This document shows positions 23,319 to 39,049 of a stretch of 64,000 nt of DNA, in pieces (the first letter of the stretch is position 1; the number at the start of each line of letters is the position of its first letter). A program made the translations under genes and the position numbers. Under the pieces are notes generated by a model. That model made no database searches. It worked only from the letters and a program-made list of their open reading frames with translations, and was not told the DNA's origin. The stretch lies in assembly GCA_933228675.1 (NCBI GenBank), contig OW121740.1, positions 30,219,632 to 30,283,631 of the forward strand, written 5' to 3'. The DNA is from Stomorhina lunata. Taxonomy: Eukaryota; Arthropoda; Insecta; Diptera; Rhiniidae.

Positions 23319-25852
23319 GGGCAAAAATCAAACAGTTTTTATTCCTTTGAAGCCGACTTTCAACTCGAATAATTTTTGTACCCTTAGGAGTTCGGAAAAT
23401 CTAATTACAGATCTTGAACTCGCAAAAACTTCTGTATACTGAACACAATATCTTAGTTGCGCAAATTTGCGCTTCTAATCGTAATTGGCAAGCAAATTAA
23501 AAAAACGTTAAAAAATCGATTGAAGTATTCAAGTTTTTCTTCATATTTCGTCTTCTTCTGCATTTGTTTTAACATTTGGACCCAAGTCGTTGTTCTACGA
23601 AATGGACACCACACTTAGGGGATAAATCCACTTACCTCTAAATTTTAATTTTGTCACTTTTAATACTACTTAATGGGTGCCAAAATTTGAAGCTCGTTTT
23701 CGCCACTTTTTAATTTTTTTCGCATATTTTTTGGCCGCAGATAACGATTTGTAGATCTTTCAATTTCGCATGGTTTGATATATATCTCGTTAATGTGCTC
23801 TATATAGGTATCATATAAGACAGGAGTAAATAAGGAGTTTTTGAGCGTAAATTTTTCAAAATACCGGTTTTTCGTGTAGCACACTCGCAAATATGAATGA
23901 AAATTTCCAAACTACCGCGTAAACCGAGTTTTTTGCCATTTATCACCAAAAAACAAAAGCGCACCAAAAAATCATTGTTTGCTAAAATTTTATGAAGATT
24001 TTGAAAATCGTGCAAAAAAGTGCATATTGGTTTAAATGGTTTTAGAATGCAAACTGAGACAAAATCACATAAGGCATGAAAGCGATGTCATTTATAACCG
24101 ATTTGCATCAAAAGTTTTGCAAAAATCTCTTTATTAACTGAGAACGCGAAGGTGTTATCTAAAAACATTTCAATGAAGCACATCGTGCATTTAGCACAAA
24201 ATTGATCAGGAATGGTCTTAAAACTATTCTTTAATAAAGTTTTACCTTAGCACCAAAATATTATAAGGATTAACGATTTTATGGAGAGCGATATTTGCCC
24301 ACCGTCGTCCTAGAATATAGTCACAATTAAACATACATATTTCCATTCAACCTTACATAGAAATGCAAATGATTCATTAATGTAAAAATTCCCATCAGTT
24401 CCGAAGAGATGACCCACATGTTAAATTTTACTAGTCACACAAAGATGAAGATCGAGGCACATAGCTTCGATGTATAGCTGCTAATTTGATGATTTAATTT
24501 TCGAAAAGAAACTAGTAAAGTCTGATGAAGTCCGTAGCGGGACAGAAAATGCAGCATTCCACACTGCTAAGTGTCACATAGTTTTTTCAGTATTCCTACT
24601 AATTATTCATCTAATTTAAAAATCATAAATTAAAAAAATAATTTATGTGGGAACCGACGGTAACATTAGAACCACTAGAAGTGGTAACACTTATTGAAAG
24701 ATCAACTATGTACACAAATGCAACTCTGTTGGTGTTTGCAACCTTGTAACTTAAGATCGTTACAGATTCTAACGAGTTGTGACTTTAAATTATTACAGAA
24801 GACGATTGCATAGAGAAGAGTTGAGTTTTGATCACCGACGAAGAAAGTTATTTTTAATCCGTAGCACATAAGCCGTAAATCATTATATTAATAATTAAAT
24901 AAAATATTTATAATTTATAACTAAATTAATTTAGTAGTGTTTCATTATAAACCTACATTTATGACATGAACCTAAGCCCGACTCGATTTCACGACCATCA
25001 ACAGAATCTAAATACATATATTTTAAATCTGTAGAAGGACTTTGAAGAATCTTTTCATCAAATGAATTTTTACATGAATTTCATTACATTAGATTTGAAA
25101 CTGCATATCATATTCCTTATTCATACCATAATTTTTCCCAGGTACATTGCTTTTGAAACTGCTGGGCTTCACAACGATTTTGTTCAAAAATGTGACAAGC
25201 GAGCATATTTAAATGACAGATTTGTTGAGAACTCATTTCAAAACATGAATAAATTTGTTAAAAACATTTTTAAATATGCAAAACTTTTGGACCTCAAAAG
25301 CACCAAAAGGATTCAGACAAAAATAGAATAAAACAAAACAAAAAACTGATGAAATTGGATACCAAAGCGCCAGTCAAATGAAATTTAATAAATTAATGAA
25401 TGAGCAACAAAGTGAAATTACTAACATACATACATGTATACATATATACATCCATATACATATAAATCTGAATCTGTGATATCTTTAGTTGGCTGATACC
25501 CCAGAGCTTTGGACTACCATTCTTCATATATTCGTATATTTATATAAATTAGTTATGTAAAAGATATTTTGATTCATATGTTAATGCATACATTTATATG
25601 TTTATGAATAAATGTGTGTGTGTGTGGTTACAGAAAAGTGTGTAAAGATTTGTTGTTTTCAGAAATTTAACCCTAATTGTTGAGCTTAATTAAATGACAC
25701 ATTTAGTCGGTCTGTCGTTTACTGATACGATAAGGATAATGAGACAAATGTGATGACAATGATAAAAACGAAATTGAGATGAATACCTTTGTAAACTTAT
25801 AGGTTTGAGTTTTGATTCAAAAATTTGACAAAACAGTTTAGATTTTATAATT
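23319..25852. other. Spacer, no gene recognised
   Basis: AT-rich spacer. Contains a (CATA)n/(TA)n microsatellite at about 25420-25470 and a short (TG)n run at 25613-25626. A hammerhead-core-like string at 24513-24545 lacks a stem I. The 89-codon frame at 25062-25331 (+) has no recognised domain. Confidence 0.5.
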
Positions 25853-28800
25853 TTCAACAATTTTCTATTTTTATAGGAAATTTTTCAAAAATTACCTATT
25901 TTTATAAGAAATTTTTAAAAAATTTCCTGTTATTTAAAGGAAATTTTTAAAAAATTTCCTATTTTTTATAGGAAATTTTTCAAAAGTTTCCTATCTTTAT
26001 AGGAAATTTTTCAAAAATTTCCTATCTTTATAGGAAATTTTTCAAAAATTTCCTATCTTTATAGGAAATTTTTCAAAAATTTCCTATTTTTATAGGAAAT
26101 TTTCCAAAAATTTCCTATTTTTATAGGAAATTTTTCAAAAATTTTCTATTTTTATATGAAAATTTTCCAAAAATTTCCTATTTTTATATGAAAATTTTCC
26201 AAAAATTTCCTATTTTTATATGAAAATTTTCCAAAAATTTCCTATTTTTATAGGAAATTTTTCAAAAATTTCCTATTTTTATAGGAAATTTTTCAAAAAT
26301 TTCCTATTTTTATAGGAAATTTTGCAAAAATTTCATATTTTTATAGAAAATTTTTCAAAAATTTCCTATTTTTATAGGAAATTTTTCAAAAATTTCCTAT
26401 TTTTATAGGAAATTTTTCAAAAATTTCAAAAATTTCCTATTTTTATATGAAAATTTTGAAAAATTTCCTATTTTTATAGGAAATTTTTCAAAAATTTCCT
26501 ATTTTTATAGGAAATTTTTCAAACATTTCCTATTTTTATAGGAAATTTTATCAAAAATTTCCTATTTTTATAAAAAATTTTTCAAAAATTTCCTATTTTT
26601 ATAGTAAATTTTTCAAAAATTTCCTATTTTTATAGGAAATTTTTCAAAAATTTCCTATTTTTATAGGAAATTTTTCAAAAATTTCCTATTTTTATAGGAA
26701 ATTTTTCAAAAATTTCCTATTTTTATAGGAAATTTTTCAAAAATTTCCTATTTTTATAGGAAATTTTTCAAAAATTTCCAATTTTTATAGGAAATTTTTC
26801 AAAAATTTCCTATTTTTATAGGAAATTTTTCAAAAATTTCCTATTTTTATAGGAAATTTTTCAAAAATTTCCTATTTTTATAGGAAATTTTTCAAAAATT
26901 TCCTATTTTTATAGGAAATTTTTCAAAAATTTCCTATTTTTATAGGAAATTTTTCAAAAATTTCCTATTTTTATAGGAAATTTTTCAAAAATTTCCTATT
27001 TTTATAGGAAATTTTTCAAAAATTTCCTATTTTTATAGGAAATTTTTCAAAAATTTCCTATTTTTATAGGAAATTTTTCAAAAATTTCCTATTTTTATAG
27101 GAAATTTTTCAAAAATTTCCTATTTTTATAGGAAATTTTTCAAAAATTTCCTATTTTTATAGGAAATTTTTCAAAAATTTCCTATTTTTATAGGAAATTT
27201 TTCAAAAATTTCCTATTTTTATAGGAAATTTTTCAAAAATTTCCTATTTTTATAGGAAATTTTTCAAAAATTTCCTATTTTTATAGGAAATTTTTCAAAA
27301 ATTTCCTATTTTTATAGGAAATTTTTCAAAAATTTCCTATTTTTATAGGAAATTTTTCAAAAATTTCCTATTTTTATAGGAAATTTTTCAAAAATTTCCT
27401 ATTTTTATAGGAAATTTTTCAAAAATTTCCTATTTTTATAGGAAATTTTTCAAAAATTTCCTATTTTTATAGGAAATTTTTCAAAAATTTCCTATTTTTA
27501 TAGGAAATTTTTCAAAAATTTCCTATTTTTATAGGAAATTTTTCAAAAATTTCCTATTTTTATAGGAAATTTTTCAAAAATTTCCTATTTTTATAGGAAA
27601 TTTTTCAAAAATTTCCTATTTTTATAGGAAATTTTTCAAAAATTTCCTATTTCTATAGGAAATTTTTCAAAAATTTCCTATTTTTATAGGAAATTTTTCA
27701 AAAATTTCCTATTTTTATAGGAAATTTTTCAAAAATTTCCTATTTTTATAGGAAATTTTTCAAAAATTTCCTATTTTTATAGGAAATTTTTCAAAAATTT
27801 CCTATTTTCATAGGAAATTTTTCAAAAATTTCCTATTTTTATAGGAAATTTTTCAAAAATTTCCTATTTTCATAGGAAATTTTTCAAAAATTTCCTATTT
27901 TTATAGGAAATTGTTCAAAAATTTCCTATTTTTATAGGAAATTGTTCAAAAATTTCCTATTTTTATAGGAAATTTTTCAAAAATATCCTATTTTTATAGG
28001 AAATTTTTCAAAAATTTCCTATTTTTATAGGAAATTTTTCAAAAATTTCCTATTTTTATAGGAAATTTTTCAAAAATTTATTATTTTTATAGGAAATTTT
28101 TCAAAAATTTCCTATTTTTATAGGAAATTTTTCAAAAATTTCCTATTTTTATAGGAAATTTTTCAAAAATTTCCTATTTTTATAGGAAATTTTTCAAAAA
28201 TTTCCTATTTTTATAGGAAATTTTTCAAAAATTTCCTATTTTTATAGGAAATTTTTCAAAAATTTCCTATTTTTATAGGAAATTTTTCAAAAATTTCCTA
28301 TTTTTATAGGAAATTTTTCAAAAATTTCCTATTTTTATAGGAAATTTTTCAAAAATTTCCTATTTTTATAGGAAATTTTTCAAAAATTTCCTATTTTTAT
28401 AGGAAATTTTTCAAAAATTTCCTATTTTTATAGGAAATTTTTCAAAAATTTCCTATTTTTATAGGAAATTTTTCAAAAATTTCCTATTTTTATAGGAAAT
28501 TTTTCAAAAATTTCCTATTTTTATAGGAAATTTTTCAAAAATTTCCTATTTTTATAGGAAATTTTTCAAAAATTTCCTATTTTTATAGGAAATTGTTCTA
28601 AAATTTCCTATTTTTATAGGAAAATTTTCAAAAATTTCCTATTTTTATAGGAAATTTTTCAAAAACTTCCTATTTTTATAGGAAATTTTTCAAAAACTTC
28701 CTATTTTTATAGGAAATTTTTCAGAAATTTTCTATTTTTATAGGAAATTTTTCAAAAATTTCCTATTTTTATAGGAAATTTTTTAAAAATTTCCTATTTT

Positions 28801-29870
28801 TATAGGAAAATTTTCAAAAATTTCCTATTTTTATAGGAAATTTTTCAAAAACTTCCTATTTTTATAGGAAATTTTTCAAAAACTTCCTATTTTTATAGAA
28901 AATTTTTCAAAAATTTCCTATTTTTATAGGAAATTTTTTAAAAATTTCCTAATTTTATAGGAAATTTTTCAAAAATTTCCTATTTTTATAGGAAATTTTT
29001 CAAAAATTTCCTATTTTTATAGGAAATTTTTCAAAAATTTCCTATTTTTATAGGAAATTTTTCAAAAATTTCCTATTTTTATAGGAAATTTTTCAAAAAT
29101 TTCCAATTTTTATAGAAATTTTTCAAAAATTTCGTATTTTTATAGGAAATTTTTCAAAAATTTCCTATTTTTATAGGAAGTTTTTCAAAAATTTCCTATT
29201 TTTATAGGAAGTTTTTCAAAAATTTCCTATTTTTATAGGAAATTTTTCAAAAATTTCCTATTTTTATAGGAAATTTTTCAAAAATTTCCTATTTTTATAG
29301 GAAATTTTTCAAAAATTTCCTATTTTTATAGGAAATTTTTCAAAAATTTCCTATTTTTATAGGAAATTTTTCAAAAATTTCCTATTTTTATAGGAAATTT
29401 TTCAAAAATTTCCTATTTTTATAGGAAATTTTTCAAAAATTTCCTATTTTTATAGGAAATTTTTCAAAAATTTCCTATTTTTATAGGAAATTTTTCAAAA
29501 ATTTCCTATTTTTATAGGAAATTTTTCAAAAATTTCCTATTTTTATAGGAAATTTTTCAAAAATTTCCTATTTTTATAGGAAATTTTTCAAAAATTTCCT
29601 ATTTTTATAGGAAATTTTTCAAAAATTTCCTATTTTTATAGGAAATTTTTCAAAAATTTCCTATTTTTATAGGAAATTTTTCAAAAATTTCCTATTTTTA
29701 TAGGAAATTTTTCAAAAATTTCCTATTTTTATAGGAAATTTTTCAAAAATTTCCTATTTTTATAGGAATTTTTTCAAAAAATTCCTATTTTTATAGGATT
29801 TTTTTTCAAAAATTTCCTATTTTTATAGGATTTTTTTTCAAAAATTTCCTATTTTTATAGGAATTTTTTA
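25853..29870. repeat. 31-bp palindromic satellite array (array B)
   Basis: About 130 units of 31 bp form the largest array in the window. The unit has the same core as array A (TTTCCTATTTTTATAGGAAA) with a two-base-longer linker, TTTTTCAAAAA. Units from about 26850 to 28050 and 29220 to 29760 are almost identical; the edges (25853-26580 and 29760-29870) are diverged. A six-unit (186-bp) block carrying AAACTTCC variants occurs at 28620 and again at 28807. Confidence 0.97.
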
Positions 29871-30905
29871 AACTTAACCTTCTACTCTCGGAGAATGCCT
29901 GTTTGTCGAAGTACAGGCCACAAATCTGTATATAGACGAAAGTATTTACCCATAGGTGTATATCTTAGGTTTATATCTTATCTACTACAAATACATATAA
30001 GCTATATTTTAAGTCACGTTTTTACAATCCTTTATAAAGGTAAATGTGTATTGTATTTTATATGAACAAATACTTAAATACTTTTACCACTTACAGCTCA
30101 TAACGTTTCTGTTTTTTAATCTTTTTATAAACACTTAATAATTTAAGGACATTTTTCAATCTTTTGATGATGTCAAAGTAACAAAAATTATTAGCTTTAA
30201 CTTTAATACGACAGAAAAATATTGTACGAGTAGAGGGTATAACGACCAACTAAGAAAAAGCCTAAGCAACAGAAAAGCCACAAATCGTAAGAAAAACTTA
30301 CAAATAAAAGACAATCTCTCTTTCAGTTTTGCAAATACATAAAAGGAGGCCCCAAAACAGCCATAGATGTTTGCATAAATAAAAAATTCGTACAAACAAT
30401 CAAAAGCAGTGGACTAGCGCATTTTTTTTTTTTTTTTTTGAAAGCTTTATACATAAGTATGGGGTCCTTAGTTAAGCGGTAGACCAACTGGTGAGGTGTT
30501 GTTTGGTGAAAAATTATGGCAATACAATTGTGTGTAAAGTATTTTACGGGTAAGACTAACTGCAAGTCTAACACACGCCAATACGATTTAATGGTATTAG
30601 TTTTTTTAGAAAAAAAAATATTCAAAAATTCATAACTAGCTTTAATCATGGTGTGGTCCATGTTGTGTTAACTATTTCCAAAGGTGTCACACACTATGGG
30701 TGGTCCAAGGCAATTCAATTTTGTTTTTGTTGTACTTCGTCGCCGTCGTGTATGCCTCATCAGTTTGGCTTGCGAATGTAAGTGTGAAGGCTTAAAATGA
30801 GTTTGACAATTTGTTATATTTTTTAACCCAATAAACAATATAATTAAAATTGAAGGTTGTAAGTTCGAAACAGGTTTAGGTCATTCAAATAAGAGAGCAC
30901 ATTTT
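29871..30905. other. Spacer, no gene recognised
   Basis: No ORF or RNA gene is supported. A T-run of about 18 lies near 30422-30439. Confidence 0.5.
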
Positions 30906-32775
30906 AATATTAAAAAAAGTGCTATATGCGCCAAGCCCTACTATGCGATACACTTCCCTAATGAAGTCAAGTGTTGACCACTTTTAAAAAAAAATTAAAT
31001 TGCGTTTGGATCAGTTGTAAAAATAAGAAGACACATGTTTGGTTCTTTTTGAAAAATAGGACGAATAGGGGGTAAAAATAAATTTTTGGTACTTTTTTAA
31101 CTTATGTGTATCTTTTAAACAAAACATAGAAACTATTGCCGCCTTTGAAATGTCTAACGATGCAGTTCTATAGAGAAGTCTAGGTATTAGGGTTCAAGAA
31201 TTTCTTTTCAAGAAAAAGTTAAAAGATGTGCCTAATGTTCCAAATAAAACGAAAAATGATGAAATTTTTCATCAAACTCAGTAGCTTATGCATTGAATAT
31301 AGTTTCACAGCTTTAATCTTGATGTCGACTGAATTAATTATCAGAACCTTGGTTTTAGTCTGCCTAAGAAAATTACATAATCTCGTATATAAATTAGGAG
31401 AAATCAGGAAATCAAAAAAGCTCTACAAAATTCAGTGTCTTCGTTTTTCTTTGGACAAAAACTAAGTTGGCTCGGTTTTGCTCGGTGCTCCCACCATAAC
31501 CAAGAGAAGGGAGGAGGTCTCTTCTTTAGATTAAGCTTAACAAATTTACCGAAATTTACCGATTGTCGAACAAAGTTCAATTTTTTCTGAAAAAAAGTCA
31601 AGTAAATTGTTATGCATAATTTAAGCAAAAAGTGTTGCAGTCGTTTAGGCGTAACTTTTTAATAAAATTGAATTTAAGTGTAAGTCCAAGGCAGTTACCA
31701 GTAGGAGTCTTGGATTTCATTCAAAATTAGCAGAGCTCAACTTGGGTCAATCAATAGACGTCTGGCAATTTTTTTTAAATTCTGTTAAGAATTGTGCATT
31801 GTACATTGAGAAAAAAAAAATAGGTGAAAAACGGGGGCCCCAGACAAGTACCCCAAGGGGTCGACTAATTTCAACCAAAATTAATGGAGCTTTTTTTATG
31901 AATTAATTAATAGATGTTTGTCGAATTTCATCAAATTCCGTTGCGAATTGCGATTTATACATTGAAAAGAAAAAATGGTGAAAAAATTGGGGTCCAAGGC
32001 AGGCAACCCAACGAGTCGACGAATTTCAAACAAAATAAATAGACGTCTTTTTTTAATTAATTACGTGTGTTGAATTTCACCAAATTCTGCTTCGAATTTC
32101 ACTTGTACATTTAGAAGAAAATAGGTGAAAAAACGGGGGCTCAAGGCAGGTACCCCAAAGGAGTCAAATTTCGTTTTTTTTTAATTTTTCTCATCTATAT
32201 TACACTGAAGTATGCAAAATTTCATCGTTGTAGGATCACTGTGCTCCACGGCGTTCATAAACATGAAAAAATAATAAAAACTTGTGCAGAAATTTTTCGA
32301 TTTAGGAGGGGAAAAGGGGTAAAAAAATTTTTGAGTAAGTTCTTTGTTTCTTATCTTTGTATATGGGTTCAAGCTAGAAGTAAAATTAATATGAAAGTCG
32401 ATTGCCAGGCACAAAATATGAAACACGCATTTTGGTACTTTTTTCAATTCAGAGAGAAAAAAGGGAAAAATCTGCAACATTATAGCTTCTAGGCAAAAAG
32501 GAATAAAAACAAAATTAAATAGTTTTGAGATCTGATGTTAAGAGACATATTTTCGATACTTTTTAAAAATGCGTCACCTTAGGAGGTTAAACTCTACCTT
32601 GTTTCAAGGGAAAATAAAGGAAAAATAGGCCTTATATCACTAAAACTAAGAGCGATATAAACATAAGCTAAGAAAATAAGTAGACATCTGTTTGATCCTT
32701 TTTGGAAATGGGGTTTACTGACATAATATCAAACTTATGTTTGGTACTTTTTTATTTTCATCATCTGTTTTACAT

Positions 32776-34050
32776 TAAGTGGGTCAAAAAAGGAAAAGTC
32801 GGTACATTTTTTTTTTTAATTTTGTCGTCTAGAGGGTATAAACGGGTAAAAAAGGGACAATTTATGTTAAAATAGCTATGAAAATAAAGGGACACGTACT
32901 TAGCACTTTTTCCAAAATGGAACAAATAGAATTTAAGAAGGTTTAAAAATTAATGTTTGGTACTTTTTTTTAAGCCACTTTTCATTCATACAACAATGGA
33001 TAAACATCAATTAAAGATTAATATGAGTTTGGTTCTTTTTCGACTAATGGTTCAAAACGTCAATAAAATACTAAACACGAGTTTTGTACTTTTTCGACTA
33101 ATGGGCTAAAACGGAAAAGAATTCAAGTATAGTTTCTCTGTTCTCTAAAACCAATGAAGTCAGATATACATATAATTTAAAGAGAGGTTGATTGACATTA
33201 AAGAAGTATCAAATACGTGTTTGGTACTTTTTCAATAAAGGGGATAAAAAATGGAAAAATCGGTAAAATAAAGTCTTCTCAACGGAAACTGATGAAAACA
33301 AATATGAAATGCTTTAAGAATAGCAATGAAAATAAAAGTACACATATTCAGTACTTTTTTAAATTCGTCCATTCAGCCGGTAAAGCAAGTTAAAAAAGTG
33401 GGTAAAAAAGGAAAAGTCGGTAATTTTTTTTTTTAATTTTGTCGTCTAGAGGGTATAAACGGGTAAAAAAGGGACAATTTATGTTAAAATAGCTATGAAA
33501 ATAAAGGGACACGTACTTAGCACTTTTTCCAAAATGGAACAAATAGAATTTAAGAAGGTGTAAAAATTAATGTTTGGTACTTTTTTTAAGCCACTTTTCA
33601 TTCATACAACAATGGATAAACATCAATTAAAGATTAATATGAGTTTGGTTCTTTTTCGACTAATGGTTCAAAACGTCAATAAAGTACTTAACACGAGTTT
33701 TGTACTTTTTCGGCTAATGGGCTAAAACGAAAAAGAATTCAAGTATAGTTTTTTTGTTCTTTAAAACCAATGTCGTCAGACATAAAATTTAAAGAGAGGT
33801 TGATTGACATTAAAGAAGTATCAAATACGTGTTTGGTACTTTTTCAATATAGGGGATAAAAAATGGAAAAATCCATAAAATAAAGTCTTCTAAATGGAAG
33901 ACTATGATCCACTGGGAGTCAAGGATAACAGAAGAAAAGGAAACTGATAGAAACAAATATGAAATGCTTTAAGATCTGCAATGAAAATAAAAGTACACAT
34001 GGTCAGTACTTTTTTTTAAATTCGTTCATTCAGCCGGTAAAGCAAGTTCA
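32776..34050. repeat. 617-bp tandem duplication
   Basis: Two long units are nearly identical. GTCGTCTAGAGGGTATAAAC is at 32824 and 33441 (offset 617). ATTCAGCCGGTAAAGCAAGT is at 33371 and 34028 (offset 657). The extra 40 bp come from an insertion in the second unit (about 33897-33938). Confidence 0.9.
33897..33938 (+). mobile_element. Tiny retroelement 3'-end insertion
   Basis: An insertion of about 40 bp is present only in the second 617-bp unit. Twenty-nine bases (33908-33936, TCCACTGGGAGTCAAGGATA...) match exactly the reverse complement of 56403-56431, the 3' side of a minus-strand non-LTR fragment. An extremely 5'-truncated retrotransposition is the simplest reading. Confidence 0.55.
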
Positions 34051-34581
34051 AAAAGGGGGAAAATAAGTAAGAGTTTGTGTTCATAACCTAGAGCAATAAA
34101 AACAAAACAAAATTTTGACTTGAATCAGCTACGAAAATAAGGGAGGTGTGTTCAGTTTTTAGGAAATGGAACCAATAGAGGGTAAAAAGGACCAAAAAGT
34201 AATTGTTGGTACTTATTTTAAGCCAAGTGTATCTTGAATACCAATACATATACAAATTAAAGTTATACCGCAAGCGATGAACATATCAAAAGTGTCTTGG
34301 GTGCTTTTGCGATTTAATGGGTTAAACGGGAAACGGGTTTAAATTGGCATAAGAAATGTAAGGTTAGGATTTGTGTTTTTAATATTTGCATATTTTTGAA
34401 TTAGTAACATTTTTTAATTTAGGGGGTAAAAAACTTTTTTTAATTTAGGGCGTAAAAATGGTTTGCGTTTTGAATAGTTGTGAAAATAAATGTATACGTT
34501 TTCGGTAATCTTTGAAAATTAGGTCGAAAAAAGGATAACAAAATGTTTCGTTAGTTCTTCAAACCATTTTTTGTGCAAGAT

Positions 34582-36540
<1,959 letters not shown>

Positions 36541-36926
36541 AGAGAACAAAAAAGGGGTAACAAGTGTTTTTGGTAGTTTTTGTAACTTTATAATCGTATT
36601 ACATATATTTACTGGGTTATTATAGAATTGATCACATAAGAAAACAAACAAAAAAAAAATAAAAATGAATTTGAGTATATAAATTAGAAAACCTGGAAAA
36701 ATATATGTACTCATATGACTAACTAACTAAGAAATCGTTAGGATATTGTAAAGTTATTGGCCTCTCAATATGACTTCAAACAAAGTTTACAAGTATTTTT
36801 CCAATTACCTAATTCTTACTAGAAGTCTGCTAGATAATGAAATAGCCCGTGGCTAAATATTAAAATGTATATTTAAATACAAAATGGAATAATTAGTTTT
36901 TTTAGAATGGAAATATTTGCTTTCTG

Positions 36927-36932
36927 TTTATT
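36927..36932 (-). promoter_or_regulatory. Poly(A) signal of protease gene
   Basis: AATAAA on the minus strand, 57 bases after the stop codon of the serine protease gene. The position is suitable for 3' end formation. Confidence 0.6.
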
Positions 36933-36988
36933 TTCTTAAATGTTCTTTTGTGTTTAACTAACAAATTAATAATAAGTAAAGTTTAAAA

Positions 36989-37961
<973 letters not shown>

Positions 37962-37986
37962 GTTTCTATTAAAGTTCAAATTAACA

Positions 37987-38024
37987 AATTGATAACTTTT
38001 TCAGCGTAACCTAAAGTTTTTATA
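37987..38024 (-). promoter_or_regulatory. Core promoter of protease gene
   Basis: On the minus strand TATAAAAA lies at 38024-38017. An initiator-like TCAATT at 37992-37987 puts the start site near 37990, about 34 bases downstream of the TATA box and 29 bases before the ATG. The spacing fits an arthropod TATA-Inr promoter. Confidence 0.6.
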
Positions 38025-38318
38025 CCAAATTGTAGTTGTAGAAATTAAGGTGTTAATTAATTCAAACTACAGGGTGCTAACCGTGTACTATTAAACTAGA
38101 AATTTTGTTTGATAAGTTGACTCTATCATAGAAACCTTAAAACATAACATGACTTCGAATTCTTTAGTCTGATACGATGTTTTGTTGTAATCATTATTCA
38201 AAAGCCAATATCTGTTGACATTCTTAGACATATTCAATGTTAAATAAATTCGTAAGTAGTTTAATAGAGTAACAAAATTTTAGTTATCATTTCCAAGAAT
38301 TACTTTAATTGTTACTCT

Positions 38319-38853
38319 TAGAGTGGTTCGAAAAAAAGTTGAGTCATTCACCCCCTAGGATTAAAGATAATGTAAAAATAATTCAAAAATTTTTTTTATT
38401 TTTTTACCACGCCTACAAATACCGCCCTTTTTGTATTTTGTTAACTGTGTCGCCATCTTTAGTCCGATCATAACACTTTATATATCGATGTTCACGGCTG
38501 TATTTAGAAGGGCTACATTTCTTACTTTGATAGTTTTTTAATACCACGTACATTTCTAGACATAGTTTTTCAAAATTTGATTCGTACCCTCCCTAATCGA
38601 ATCGAGTACAAATCTAGTTGTTTTTTGAAATTATGACTATAAATTGACGTGGTAGTAAAAAACTATCAAAGAGAGAAATGTAGCCCTTACAGAGCCGCGA
38701 ACACGGATATATATAATGTTATGATCGGACTTAAAATGGCGACACAGTTAAACAAATAAAAAAAATTTGTTTAGAATTTTTTTAGCATTACCTTTGATCA
38801 TAGGGGGTGACTGACACATCTTTTTTTTTTTGTATGGAAGGCGAACCGCTCTA
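38319..38853. mobile_element. 535-bp foldback MITE with TTACTCT duplication
   Basis: Nearly the whole element is one inverted repeat, with arms of about 250 bp meeting near 38590. Ends are TAGAGTGGTTCG and CGAACCGCTCTA. Shared internal boxes include CACCCCCTA, GTGTCGCCAT, GTCCGATCATAACA, GGGCTACATTTC and TTTGATAGTTTTTTA. A perfect 7-bp duplication TTACTCT flanks it (38312-38318, 38854-38860). No ORF. Superfamily uncertain. Confidence 0.88.
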
Positions 38854-39049
38854 TTACTCTAACACATACCTCAAAATATTCTTAGTTAGTCCGAAGTCAA
38901 AATCCACGAAAGTAGATCTAATTATGCTCCCATTGGCGGTTTTTAAAGTGTAGATCTCCCCTAGATCTCATCCCGTTCCATCTTTTGACTGAGAAGTAAC
39001 TTATTTAAATTTAAGCAAGGGTCAAATGTAGACCGGCTGTTTCAATAGT

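Larger units (their letters stand above)
30910..34560. repeat. Degenerate repetitive region, possibly one old long element
   Basis: It opens with a decayed family-1 type 3' end on the minus strand (GTGCTATATGCGCCAAGCCC, 30919). It then consists of loosely repeated paragraphs with the phrase GTTTGGTACTTTTT. At 31685-32165 there are about four units of roughly 150 bp with CAAGGCAGGTACCCCAA...GAGTCGAC. No reading frame has a recognisable domain. That this is the interior of one long non-autonomous element is inference. Confidence 0.5.
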
